Positions 7,636-16,452 of a stretch of DNA of 64,000 nucleotides are shown here, piece after piece. The translations under genes and the position numbers were made by a program. How positions within the stretch are numbered: the stretch's first letter is position 1; each line of letters opens with the position of its first letter. The DNA is from Pseudomonadota bacterium. GTDB lineage: Bacteria > Pseudomonadota > Alphaproteobacteria > Rhizobiales > Aestuariivirgaceae. The notes beneath the pieces are model-generated. The model saw only the letters and a list, made by a program, of their open reading frames with translations. It made no database searches and was not told the origin of the DNA. The stretch spans positions 31,910-95,909 of the forward strand of contig CAUJIO010000089.1 of NCBI GenBank assembly GCA_963205315.1, given 5' to 3'.

Positions 7636-9984
7636 CTAGAAGCGAGTGCCCACCGAGAAGCGGAACCATTCGGTATCGTCGTAGGATGCCTTCATCAGCG
7701 GATAGGCACCCTCAAACCGCAGCGGGCCGAATGGTGACTGCCAGACGATGCCCGCACCGATCGACGCACGCAACTCGGGCGTATCAAACACGGTACAGTT
7801 CGCCTTGCGCAACCGGCAATTCCCGGTCATCGCCGCCTGGGTCTTTTCCGGTGCACCGAAGACCGTACCGAAATCAGAGAACACCACACCCTCAATTCCC
7901 CATTCTTCAGGAATGCCGAGCGGGAAACTCATCTCCACGGTACCGATGGCATAGGTCGTGCCGCCAATCGAGTCATTGGTCCGATCATTGCCGCGCTGGT
8001 GCGGGCCGATGCCCGAGCGGGCAAATCCGCGGAATGTATCGGCACCCTTGAAATAGCGATCCTGCAAGGGAATGCGATCGCCGTCGAACGACATCATGTG
8101 TCCGGCATTGGCTTCGAGCTTCAGCACGACGGCATCTTCGTAAAGCGGAATGAAGTACCAACCGTGGGCTTCCAGCGCGCCGTAGTATACATCGCCGCCC
8201 AGTCCTGCAATGTCACCCACCAGCTGTCCGCGGAAGCCGTTGGTCGGACGGATGGGACTGTCGAGATTGTCCCACGTGTAGCTGGATTCGACGTAGGACT
8301 TGAGCGAGGTGCCTTCGGTCTCGATAACGGCTGGCGAAGCTTCCCGCGGGTTCACACCCCAGATGTCACGATACATCAGCCCGTAGGACAAGCCGATGGA
8401 ACTGTATTCGTCCAGCCGGAATCCACTGCGAAGGGCGCCGCCGAGTTGCGTGCTGCTGTAAGACGAGATGTCGGTGTTGTCCGTCTGCGTGGCAAAGAGG
8501 TCGAAGCCGGCAGAAATGGGCATCCCCATGAAATAGGGATTGGTGAAGCTGAAATTCACGTTCTGCCGAATGATACTGACCGTCGTGTCGATTTTCACAT
8601 CGTAGCCTTTGCCGAGGAAGTTGCGTTCCTGCAGCGCCACCGAACCCACGACATATTCGGTCGTGGAGAAGCCGATCGAGAAATTGATCGAACCCGTGGA
8701 CTTTTCAGTGACATCAACGACAAGCACGAGTTTGTCGGCCGCAGATCCCGGTTCCTCGCGGAAATCGATCTTCTCGAAGAAGTCGAGGGCGGTGAGGCGG
8801 CGGCGGGCACGGTCGATCAGAATACGGTTGAAGGCATCGCCCTCGAACAGCCGGAGTTCGCGACGGATAACCTCGTCCTCGGTACGGAAATTACCGACGA
8901 TGTCGATGCGCTCGATGTAGGTGCGCGGGCCTTCAACGATGTTGTAGGTAATGTTGAGGCTGTTCTGACCTTCGTTGCGCTGGATGTCGGGGTTGACCTT
9001 GGCGAACACGAAGCCCTGCCTCGATGCTTCCAGCGTAAGGTTCTCGACACTCTTGTCGACCTCGCTCGCGTCATAAAACTGGCCGACACCCGTCCTGACA
9101 TTTTCAATGAGGCCATCGGATTCAAGCTGCGCGTCGCCAACGTTGACGGCGACATCGGCAACCGTGTAGCGCGGGCCCTCTTCGACGGTGAAAGTGATGT
9201 CGAAGTGATCGCCGTCGGACGACAGCACAGGTTCCGCCGAGACAATGCGAACGTCGGCAAAGCCGTTTTTCAGGTAGTAGCGGCGCAGCAATTCCTTATC
9301 GTATTCGAGACGGTCAGGATCGTAATTGTCATTGCGCGCGAAGAATTTCCACCAGCGTGCGCGCTGGGTGCCGACAACTGACCTGAGGTCGCCATCATCA
9401 AATGACGTGTTGCCGACGAAATCGATATTCTCGACCTTGGTTTCCGAGCCCTCGTTGATCTCGAATACAAGATCTACCCGGTTCTGCGGCAGGCGAATGA
9501 TCTTGGGCGATACCTTGACGGAATAGAAGCCGGAGCGGCGGTAAACGGCAATGATGCGATTGACGTCGTTCATGACGCGCGAGCGCGTGAACATCATGCG
9601 TTCGCGCAACTCCGTTTCCTTGGCGAGGTCGGTGTCCTTGACCTCGCTGTTGCCTTCGAAGTTCACCCGGTTGATCATCGGGTTTTCTTCGACGCGCACG
9701 ACCAGCGAATTGCCACGGCGGCCCATCTGAACGTCGGCGAACAGACCCGTCTGGAAGAGAGCCTTGACCGAGGCGTCGATCTTGTCGACATCAAAGGTAT
9801 CGCCGGCGGACAGCTGCATGTAGGACAGAATTGTTTCGTTCTCGACGCGCTGGTTGCCCTCGATGACGATGGCGGAAACGACCTGCGCATGGGCCGGGGT
9901 CACCAGAACGCCCGGAGCAACAACCGGCATAACGGCGTTCAGCACGAAGGCCAAAAACCCAACAATTACAAACTTATAACACAT
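7636..9984 (-). CDS. bamA: Outer membrane protein assembly factor BamA
   Basis: A 782-residue Omp85 protein, the core of the BAM complex that folds beta-barrels into the outer membrane. The N-terminus at 9984 (MCYKFVIVGFLAF, then AHAQ) is a typical signal peptide; the open frame continues 29 codons upstream but without signal features. Five POTRA repeats cover roughly residues 30-430, followed by a 16-strand barrel. The barrel contains FRGF, the form of the VRGF lid motif seen here, and ends in a terminal phenylalanine (FRFSVGTRF), the outer-membrane sorting signal. The gene follows rseP by 108 bases. Its presence shows that the cell has an outer membrane, even though the neighbouring lipid A genes are missing. 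Confidence 0.96.
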   Translation of the reverse strand: MCYKFVIVGFLAFVLNAVMPVVAPGVLVTPAHAQVVSAIVIEGNQRVENETILSYMQLSAGDTFDVDKIDASVKALFQTGLFADVQMGRRGNSLVVRVEENPMINRVNFEGNSEVKDTDLAKETELRERMMFTRSRVMNDVNRIIAVYRRSGFYSVKVSPKIIRLPQNRVDLVFEINEGSETKVENIDFVGNTSFDDGDLRSVVGTQRARWWKFFARNDNYDPDRLEYDKELLRRYYLKNGFADVRIVSAEPVLSSDGDHFDITFTVEEGPRYTVADVAVNVGDAQLESDGLIENVRTGVGQFYDASEVDKSVENLTLEASRQGFVFAKVNPDIQRNEGQNSLNITYNIVEGPRTYIERIDIVGNFRTEDEVIRRELRLFEGDAFNRILIDRARRRLTALDFFEKIDFREEPGSAADKLVLVVDVTEKSTGSINFSIGFSTTEYVVGSVALQERNFLGKGYDVKIDTTVSIIRQNVNFSFTNPYFMGMPISAGFDLFATQTDNTDISSYSSTQLGGALRSGFRLDEYSSIGLSYGLMYRDIWGVNPREASPAVIETEGTSLKSYVESSYTWDNLDSPIRPTNGFRGQLVGDIAGLGGDVYYGALEAHGWYFIPLYEDAVVLKLEANAGHMMSFDGDRIPLQDRYFKGADTFRGFARSGIGPHQRGNDRTNDSIGGTTYAIGTVEMSFPLGIPEEWGIEGVVFSDFGTVFGAPEKTQAAMTGNCRLRKANCTVFDTPELRASIGAGIVWQSPFGPLRFEGAYPLMKASYDDTEWFRFSVGTRF

Positions 9985-10092
9985 CAATTGGCCATTCTTC
10001 CGTTCGTCTGCCGTCCCAGACAGATTCCCTGCCGCCGACCGCCGTTTTAATGCCTCTGCCCTCGATTGCAAATGAAAGTTGCCCGCGGCTTT

Positions 10093-11238
10093 TTAGCCCC
10101 CGAACAGGACAGTGGCACTCCTCACCAGATCGTTCCAAGTCCCTACCACCATAAGCAAAATCACGAAGGAGAAGCCGATGCGGAACCCCCACTCCTGCGC
10201 GTTGGCGCCAAGCGGCTTCCCGCGAACGGATTCGATCGCGTAGTAAACCAGGTGCCCACCATCCAGCATAGGGATTGGGAAAAGGTTAATGAGACCTATA
10301 CTCACAGACAAAAATGCAATGGTATGAACGAAGCGGAAGAAGCCTTCGGAGGCCGCATCACCAGCCGCCTTTCCGATGGATATGAACCCACCCAGCTGCT
10401 TGGCGCTTTCACGGCCCGTCACCAATTTGCCGAGATAGCGGAACGTGGTGTCGATGATGAACCAGGTCTGTTCCACGCCCGCCTGAACGGCGGCAACCGG
10501 ACCCTTCTTCTCGTACTTGATACCCTTCTCCATGTCGCCGACAACGCCGAGGAGGCCAAGCTTCATGGTGCCACCAAAGCCATCCGGTTCTTCCTTGATG
10601 TCGGGGGTGACCTTGATCGTGATTATCGATCCGCCGCGGTCGATCACCACCGTCAACTCATCGCCGGCGCGGGTCACGACGGCCTTCTGAAGATCACTGA
10701 AGTTTTCGATCTTCTTGCCTTCGATCGAGATGATCATGTCACCCTTCTGGATGCCGGCGCGTTCGGCGGCACTGCCGGCACGCACTTCATGCACCAGAGG
10801 CTCGGCCGACGGCTCGCCAACAACCATGTAGGCGGCGGCAAAAATCACGATGGCGAGAAGGAAATTGGCGATTGGCCCCGCGGCCACGACGGCGGCCCGC
10901 TGCCACACGGGCTTGCCGTGAAAATTGCCAGGCTCTTTCGCCGCCTGAGACACGTTGGCATCCGGCAGGCTAGCGGCGTTGGCGTCGCCCGCAAATTTCA
11001 CATAGCCACCGAGCGGAATCCACGACAGCTTCCAACGGGTTCCATGCTTGTCCACCCAGCCGGTGATTTCCTTGCCGAAACCGATGGAAAAGGCCTCGAC
11101 GGTGACGCCACACCAGCGCGCCACGAGGAAATGCCCCAGTTCATGGATGAATACGATCACCGTGAGCGCCACGAGGAAGGACAGAACATACATCGATCCG
11201 ATACCGACCGATGCCTGAATAATCGTCAGAAAGTCCAT
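10093..11238 (-). CDS. rseP: Site-2 zinc metalloprotease RseP (MmpA-like)
   Basis: A 381-residue intramembrane protease of the M50 family. The zinc-binding HELGH lies at residues 32-36 within the first hydrophobic segment, and the second motif is LFPIPMLDGGH in the penultimate membrane segment. A single PDZ domain lies between (about residues 115-210: VHEVRAGSAAERAGIQKGD). Homologues cleave anti-sigma factors such as RseA, or the polarity protein PodJ in Caulobacter (MmpA). It stands between cdsA and bamA, as in other alphaproteobacteria, but dxr, which usually separates it from cdsA, is absent and replaced by a 132-base gap. Confidence 0.96.
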   Translation of the reverse strand: MDFLTIIQASVGIGSMYVLSFLVALTVIVFIHELGHFLVARWCGVTVEAFSIGFGKEITGWVDKHGTRWKLSWIPLGGYVKFAGDANAASLPDANVSQAAKEPGNFHGKPVWQRAAVVAAGPIANFLLAIVIFAAAYMVVGEPSAEPLVHEVRAGSAAERAGIQKGDMIISIEGKKIENFSDLQKAVVTRAGDELTVVIDRGGSIITIKVTPDIKEEPDGFGGTMKLGLLGVVGDMEKGIKYEKKGPVAAVQAGVEQTWFIIDTTFRYLGKLVTGRESAKQLGGFISIGKAAGDAASEGFFRFVHTIAFLSVSIGLINLFPIPMLDGGHLVYYAIESVRGKPLGANAQEWGFRIGFSFVILLMVVGTWNDLVRSATVLFGG

Positions 11239-11370
11239 TGTTACTCCCTCTCAACCCAGTCGTTCCGGGACATTCCCGGCCTCGCAAGGGCCGTGCCAAA
11301 GATGGTCACGCCTTTACCATTTATTAACTACACGAGCGGGGTAATGGATCAAGAATTCGGCGAAATAAGG

Positions 11371-12219
11371 TTACCAGAGCAAAACGCCAGAACCGGCGTG
11401 TTCCAGTCCGCCGCGGATTGCACCAATCAGGGCTGCCGCCATTGCAACGGCCACCAATCCATCGACGCGGTCGATGACGCCACCATGTCCCGGAATGAGC
11501 CGTCCGGAATCTTTTACACCGTAATGACGCTTCATCGCCGATTTGAAAAGGTCGCCAGCCTGCTCGACAATGGCCAGAACGGCGGCGAGAAGTGCCAGGA
11601 CGGCGACACCCGGCAGTCCCAGCCAAAGGCCAACCGCAGCGGCAGCAAGCGCACTGCCCACCATGGCGCCACCGAGCCCCGCCCAGGTCTTTTTCGGAGA
11701 AACGCGAGGCGCCAGTTTGGGACCGCCAATGATGCGGCCAGCAAAATAGGCAAGCGAATCCGCCACCCACACCGACACCATCACCCAGACGATCGCCGCG
11801 ATGCCAAACTCCGGATCATCGCGCAGGATCACAAGCGCGATCGGCGGCAATGAAACATATGCCACGCCGAGGTATCGCCAGACCGGGCCACCGGTATCCG
11901 CCGAGGCCGCAAGGGCTATGGAAACGGCTGTGAGAATGGCGATGGCTGAAATGGCACCCAGCACCCCCACGTCCAGCGGCAGGAAGGCACCGCACATGGC
12001 ACCTGCTGCATGCAGGGCGAACTGGATGGGACTTTGGCGATGGACAATGGTGACCCATTCCATCGCCATGAGGATGCCGATCAGCGCAACAAAGAGATGA
12101 AACCAGATGCCGCCAACCCAGACATCGGCCAGAACGGCGGGAATGAGAACGGCCGCCGATACGGCGCGGACCCCGAGATCGCCCCACTTCGCCGGTTGGG
12201 CCGCCCCCTCGCCCGGCAT
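11371..12219 (-). CDS. cdsA: Phosphatidate cytidylyltransferase
   Basis: A 282-residue integral membrane enzyme that makes CDP-diacylglycerol from phosphatidate and CTP, the branch point of phospholipid synthesis. The C-terminal signature is clear (LFKSAMKRHYGVKDSGRLIPGHGGVIDRVD), preceded by about seven hydrophobic helices. Its ATG overlaps the uppS stop by one base (TGATG), so the two are translationally coupled. The N-terminal MPGEGAAQPAKWGDLGVR is a short cytoplasmic leader. Confidence 0.96.
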   Translation of the reverse strand: MPGEGAAQPAKWGDLGVRAVSAAVLIPAVLADVWVGGIWFHLFVALIGILMAMEWVTIVHRQSPIQFALHAAGAMCGAFLPLDVGVLGAISAIAILTAVSIALAASADTGGPVWRYLGVAYVSLPPIALVILRDDPEFGIAAIVWVMVSVWVADSLAYFAGRIIGGPKLAPRVSPKKTWAGLGGAMVGSALAAAAVGLWLGLPGVAVLALLAAVLAIVEQAGDLFKSAMKRHYGVKDSGRLIPGHGGVIDRVDGLVAVAMAAALIGAIRGGLEHAGSGVLLW

Positions 12220-12953
12220 CAGGCGGTCTGCGCCTTGATGCCGCCGTAGCGTCGATCCCGCTCGCGATATTCCTGGATGGAGCGGCTCAACAACGCGGCA
12301 TCGAAGTCAGGCCAGTATTCCGGGATGAAGACAAACTCGGTGTAGGCACATTGCCAGAGAAGATAGTTCGACAGGCGCTGTTCGCCACCGGTGCGGATCA
12401 GCAAGTCCGGATCCGGCAGGCCGCCGGTGTCAAGATGATTGGAAATCACCGTCGGTGTGATGTCGACGGGTTGGATCTTGCCCTCCGCAACCTTTCGCGC
12501 GATCGCCTGCACGGCGCGCGTCAGCTCCTGCCGGCTGCCATAATTGAAGGCAATGACAAGTTTCATCGCCGTGTTGTCGCGTGTCAGGGACTCGGCTTCC
12601 TCCATCATCGAGAGGATGCCAGGGTCCAGACCTTCCCGGCCGCCGATCATCATGATGCGGACGTTGTTCTTGTGCAAGTCGGCGACGTCGGTGCGGATGA
12701 AGCGCCGCAACAGTTCGAGCAGGAAGCGGACTTCTGCTTCCGGCCTGGACCAGTTCTCGGAGCTGAATGAGTAAAGGGTCAGGACTTCGATGCCGAGATC
12801 GCCTGCCGCCCGCACGGTGCGGCGCAATGCTTCAACACCTTGACGGTGCCCCCACGAGCGCGGCTTCCCGCGCTGCGAAGCCCAGCGGCCATTGCCATCC
12901 ATGATGATGGCCACGTGACGGGGCATGCCGTTCGATGGGCCGCTCGGGATCAT
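12219..12953 (-). CDS. uppS: Isoprenyl transferase (undecaprenyl diphosphate synthase)
   Basis: A 244-residue cis-prenyltransferase that builds the C55 lipid carrier for peptidoglycan and other glycans. It shows VAIIMDGNGRWA with the catalytic aspartate at residue 19, FNYGSRQEL, and the C-terminal DLLIRTGGEQRLSNYLLWQCAYTE signature of the family. It sits between frr and cdsA with a 15-base gap and a one-base overlap respectively. Confidence 0.97.
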   Translation of the reverse strand: MIPSGPSNGMPRHVAIIMDGNGRWASQRGKPRSWGHRQGVEALRRTVRAAGDLGIEVLTLYSFSSENWSRPEAEVRFLLELLRRFIRTDVADLHKNNVRIMMIGGREGLDPGILSMMEEAESLTRDNTAMKLVIAFNYGSRQELTRAVQAIARKVAEGKIQPVDITPTVISNHLDTGGLPDPDLLIRTGGEQRLSNYLLWQCAYTEFVFIPEYWPDFDAALLSRSIQEYRERDRRYGGIKAQTA

Positions 12954-12968
12954 GTGCGACGTGCTTCC

Positions 12969-13535
12969 TCAGACCTGCATGATTTCTTGTTCTTTGGTCT
13001 TCAGCACCTGATCGAGTTCCTTGATGGTGTCGTCCGTCATCTTCTGCACGTCGTCGGCCTTTTTCTTGTGGTCGTCCTCGCTCATGAGGTGCGCCTTCTC
13101 CAGGGCCTTCAACTGTTCCATGCCATCACGGCGAACGTTGCGCACGGCAATGCGGGCCTTCTCGGCATATTGATGCGCAACCTTTACCAGTTCCTTGCGA
13201 CGCTCCTGCGTAAGGTCTGGCATGCGCAGGCGGATGACCTGGCCTTCGGTCTGCGGGTTGAGCCCAAGGTTGGATGCACGGATTGCCTTTTCGACGGCGA
13301 TCACGAGACCGCGGTCCCAGACACTGATCTGCAACATGCGGGGTTCGGGTACCGAGACGGATGCCACCTGTTGCAGCGGCATGTTGGCGCCATAGGCATC
13401 AACGTGAATGGGATCGAGCAGGCTGGACGAGGCGCGCCCGGTGCGAAGACCGCCGAAATCGTGCTTCAGCGAGTCGATTGCACCGTGCATGCGGCGCTTG
13501 ATTTCATTTCCATCGTAGGGAAGCGGCTGGGCCAT
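12969..13535 (-). CDS. frr: Ribosome recycling factor
   Basis: A 188-residue protein that, with EF-G, splits post-termination ribosomes. Length and sequence match the family throughout: [15 protein letters not shown] in domain I, then LPQTEGQ-like [19 protein letters not shown], and the charged C-terminal helix ending in [14 protein letters not shown]. It starts only 4 bases after the pyrH stop codon, so the two are cotranscribed. Confidence 0.97.
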   Translation of the reverse strand: MAQPLPYDGNEIKRRMHGAIDSLKHDFGGLRTGRASSSLLDPIHVDAYGANMPLQQVASVSVPEPRMLQISVWDRGLVIAVEKAIRASNLGLNPQTEGQVIRLRMPDLTQERRKELVKVAHQYAEKARIAVRNVRRDGMEQLKALEKAHLMSEDDHKKKADDVQKMTDDTIKELDQVLKTKEQEIMQV

Positions 13536-13539
13536 GGTT

Positions 13540-14256
13540 TCAATCCTTCGTCACTGTCGTAAAGAGCCCGCCGCCGCTCAGGACTTCCATGATGGCGCCG
13601 GGCTTCCGGATGGAAAATACAACTACCGGAATCCCGTTATCACGCGCAAGGGCAATGGCGGCCGGGTCCATGATCCGCAGGTCCCTGGCCAGAATTTCCC
13701 CGAAGGTAATCGTGTCGAAGCGCTTGGCCGCCGGGTCCTTCTTGGGATCGGCTGAATAGACACCATCGACACTGGTACCCTTGAACAGGGCGTCGCATGA
13801 AAGCTCGGCGGCGCGGAGCGCTGCGCCCGTATCGGTGGTGAAGAACGGAAGCCCGGTGCCGGCGGCGCAGATAATCACCCTGCCCGCCTCCAGATGGTGG
13901 ATGCCTTTGGCACGAGAATAGGTTTCGCAGACAGTGGGCATCGCAATGGCGGACAAGACGCGCGCGTCAAGGCCTTTCCTGGTGAGCACGCCCTGCATGG
14001 CGAGTGCGTTCATCACCGTGGCCATGATGCCCATGTGGTCGGCCGAGACCCGGTCCATGCCTTTGGCAGCTCCCGCGAGCCCGCGGAAGATGTTACCGCC
14101 ACCGATCACCAAAGCGATCTGCTTGCCCGTCGCGGCACAGGCCACGATCTCATCTGCGAGCCTTCCCACCATGTCGAGGTCGATGCCATAGGGCTGCGAG
14201 CCCATGAGCACTTCGCCGGAAACCTTGAGGAGGATGCGTTTATAAGGTGGGGCCAT
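13540..14256 (-). CDS. pyrH: UMP kinase
   Basis: A 238-residue amino-acid-kinase-fold enzyme phosphorylating UMP to UDP in pyrimidine nucleotide synthesis. It begins with [14 protein letters not shown], and [24 protein letters not shown], and [12 protein letters not shown] for UMP binding follow. The ATG at 14256 gives the family length; the open frame extends 31 codons upstream without similarity. The ribosome site is weak. It lies 164 bases after tsf with a terminator-like hairpin in between, so it may have its own promoter or be expressed by read-through. Confidence 0.96.
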   Translation of the reverse strand: MAPPYKRILLKVSGEVLMGSQPYGIDLDMVGRLADEIVACAATGKQIALVIGGGNIFRGLAGAAKGMDRVSADHMGIMATVMNALAMQGVLTRKGLDARVLSAIAMPTVCETYSRAKGIHHLEAGRVIICAAGTGLPFFTTDTGAALRAAELSCDALFKGTSVDGVYSADPKKDPAAKRFDTITFGEILARDLRIMDPAAIALARDNGIPVVVFSIRKPGAIMEVLSGGGLFTTVTKD

Positions 14257-14369
14257 GGCAGACGTCCGGTCAAATTGCGAAATCAACATGACACATAGAC
14301 CGCTCATCTTGATTCGTCCTGCCCGCAGGCGGGCTGGCAATGCGAACAAGACGCCATTTGTCAGGCGAT

Positions 14370-14396
14370 AAAAAAGGGCCCCGTTTCCGGAGCCCT
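14370..14396 (-). terminator. Rho-independent terminator after tsf
   Basis: On the minus strand GGGCTCCG - GAAA - CGGGGCCC (one G-U pair) is followed by TTTTTTAT. This is the clearest terminator on this strand, 25 bases after the tsf stop, and marks the end of the rpsB-tsf transcript. Confidence 0.85.
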
Positions 14397-14420
14397 CTGC
14401 AATCGATATTGATGCGGCGC

Positions 14421-15344
14421 TTAAGACTGGCCGGACATCTTGGCGACTTCGGCGGCGAAGTCGTCTTCCTTCTTTTCAATGCCTTCGCCCAGCTGCATGC
14501 GGACGAAGCCCGTCAGCTTTACATCGGCGCCAGCGGCCTTGGCGGCGTCAGCCACGGCCTGGGCGACGGTCTTGGCACCGTCATGGACATAGGCCTGTTC
14601 GAGCAGGCAGTTTTCCTTGGCGAAGGTCTTGAGGCCCGAGGCCACGATCTTCTCCAGAACATTGGCGGGCTTGCCGGCGTTCTTCTCTTCAAGAATGGCC
14701 GATTCACGCGCCAGGACGTCATCGGGAACCTGATCGAGCGTCAAGGCCACCGGGTTGGTGGCGGCGACGTGCATGGCGAGCATGCGGCCGAAATTGGCGA
14801 GTTCATCTTTCTTGCCAGCCGACTCGAGCGCCACGATGACACCGATCTTGCCCATACCAGGTGCAATCTGGTTGTGAATGTAGGAGCCAATTACGCCATC
14901 CGACACGGTGAGCACCGATGTGCGCCGCACCGTCATGTTCTCGCCGATGGCAGCAACCATCTCGCCCACATATTCGGCGACCGCATGCGACGTGCCGGGA
15001 AAGTTCATGGTCTTGAGCTTCTCGGTGTCGCCGCCAGCCTTAACGGCAAGCTTGGAGATCTGCGAGACCATGGCCTGGAACTTTTCGTTGCGGGCAACGA
15101 AGTCGGTTTCGGAATTGACTTCGACGACGGCACCGGTGGTGCCTTCAACTGCCACGGCCACAAGGCCTTCGGCGGCGACGCGGGTCGATTTCTTGGCTGC
15201 CTTGGCCAAGCCCTTGGCGCGCAGCCAGTCAACGGCCGCTTCCATGTCGCCATTGGTGGCAGCCAGAGCCGCCTTGCAATCCATCATGCCTACGCCGGTC
15301 TTCTCGCGCAGGTCTTTCACCATGCCAGCTGTAATGTCGGCCAT
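14421..15344 (-). CDS. tsf: Elongation factor Ts
   Basis: A 307-residue guanine-nucleotide exchange factor for EF-Tu. The N-terminal UBA-like domain ([19 protein letters not shown]) is followed by the core [14 protein letters not shown], the segment that contacts the G domain. The C-terminal part includes the dimerisation region. It pairs with rpsB, as nearly everywhere in bacteria, 88 bases downstream of it with a hairpin in the gap. Confidence 0.97.
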   Translation of the reverse strand: MADITAGMVKDLREKTGVGMMDCKAALAATNGDMEAAVDWLRAKGLAKAAKKSTRVAAEGLVAVAVEGTTGAVVEVNSETDFVARNEKFQAMVSQISKLAVKAGGDTEKLKTMNFPGTSHAVAEYVGEMVAAIGENMTVRRTSVLTVSDGVIGSYIHNQIAPGMGKIGVIVALESAGKKDELANFGRMLAMHVAATNPVALTLDQVPDDVLARESAILEEKNAGKPANVLEKIVASGLKTFAKENCLLEQAYVHDGAKTVAQAVADAAKAAGADVKLTGFVRMQLGEGIEKKEDDFAAEVAKMSGQS

Positions 15345-15370
15345 GATTCACCTCATTGAAATTGGACAGA

Positions 15371-15399
15371 AGGGCCCGCCGCTTGATCGGCAGGCCCCG
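15371..15399 (-). terminator. Hairpin in the rpsB-tsf gap (attenuator candidate)
   Basis: On the minus strand GGGGCCTGCCG - ATCAAG - CGGCGGGCCCT forms an 11-base stem with wobble pairs. TCTGTCC follows instead of a U tract, so partial termination or processing between rpsB and tsf is more likely than a full stop. Confidence 0.5.
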
Positions 15400-15432
15400 T
15401 GACAGTTGTATAACGCCGGAACGGAGCCGTTA

Positions 15433-16188
15433 TCAGGCGGCCGGGATTTCCTCGGGCAGTGGCTCTTCAGCAGCACCGATATCGACACCCGAACCCGACT
15501 GGGCCAGCGAGATGCCTTCGATGCAGGCGCGGCTGATAAGGTCGCAGTACAGAGCGACGGCGCGGCCGGCGTCATCGTTGCCGGGGATCGGATAGGTGAC
15601 GCCGGCGGGATCGGAGTTGGTGTCGATCACCGCGATCACCGGAATGCCAAGGCGGTTGGCTTCCTTGATGGCGATCTGTTCCTTGTTGGTGTCAATGACG
15701 AACAGCAGGTCGGGCGTGCCGCCCATGTCCTTGATGCCGCCCAGGGCCTTGTCGAGCTTTTCCTTGGTGCGCGTCATCTCCAGGATCTCGCGCTTGGTAA
15801 GGCCGAAATGCTCCTTGCCCAGCGTCTCGTCGACGGTGCGCAGCGTCTTGATCGAATGCGAAATGGTCTTCCAGTTGGTCAGCGTGCCGCCGAGCCAGCG
15901 GGAGTTCACGTAATACTGGGCAGAACGCTTTGCGGCGTCAGCGATCTGCTCGGCCGCCGAGCGCTTGGTGCCGACGAACAGAACACGGCCGCCCTTGGCG
16001 ACGGTATCGGCAACGACGAGCAGCGCCTGATGCAGCATGGGAACCGTCTGCGACAGGTCGATGATGTGGATGCTGTTGCGGCTGCCGTAGATGTAGTTCT
16101 TCATCTTCGGGTTCCAGCGGTGGGTCTGGTGGCCGAAGTGAACGCCCGCTTCGAGGAGCTGACGCATAGTGAATTCTGGCAATGCCAT
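15433..16188 (-). CDS. rpsB: Small ribosomal subunit protein uS2
   Basis: A 251-residue ribosomal protein S2. The start at 16188 ([21 protein letters not shown]) is the family N-terminus and has AAAGGA upstream; the frame stays open for 21 more codons without similarity. Both signature regions are present ([23 protein letters not shown], and the later [12 protein letters not shown]). The C-terminal tail [21 protein letters not shown] is acidic and short. It begins the translation/envelope block and is preceded by a structured leader. Confidence 0.97.
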   Translation of the reverse strand: MALPEFTMRQLLEAGVHFGHQTHRWNPKMKNYIYGSRNSIHIIDLSQTVPMLHQALLVVADTVAKGGRVLFVGTKRSAAEQIADAAKRSAQYYVNSRWLGGTLTNWKTISHSIKTLRTVDETLGKEHFGLTKREILEMTRTKEKLDKALGGIKDMGGTPDLLFVIDTNKEQIAIKEANRLGIPVIAVIDTNSDPAGVTYPIPGNDDAGRAVALYCDLISRACIEGISLAQSGSGVDIGAAEEPLPEEIPAA

Positions 16189-16262
16189 TCTGTACAAGTC
16201 CTTTTCCGGTTGATCCGCCGCGGAGCTGAAGTGACCGGGATGTCCCGGCACCGGATGGTTCG

Positions 16263-16294
16263 GGCACTATGTGGAGGCTTTCGCCTCATGTGCC
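16263..16294 (-). promoter_or_regulatory. Structured rpsB mRNA leader (candidate)
   Basis: About 75 bases before the rpsB start, the minus strand reads GGCAC-AT-GAGGC-GAAA-GCCTC-CACATA-GTGCC. This is a two-tier hairpin capped by a GNRA tetraloop with an asymmetric internal loop. S2 represses its own mRNA in several bacteria, so an S2-binding leader is plausible, but no match to a known leader family was established. Confidence 0.35.
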
Positions 16295-16452
16295 GGAGCC
16301 TGACCCCGCGTGTGAGTTTTCGTAACGGGCGGCCTATAGCGGCAGGTTGCGGGAAACGCAAGCCTCTAATCCCTCATCGCAGTTTGCCGGAACCCGACGA
16401 TCCCGCGCGCGTTGAAGATCGCTGATCCCCCACGCAAACGCCGGAGACGAAC

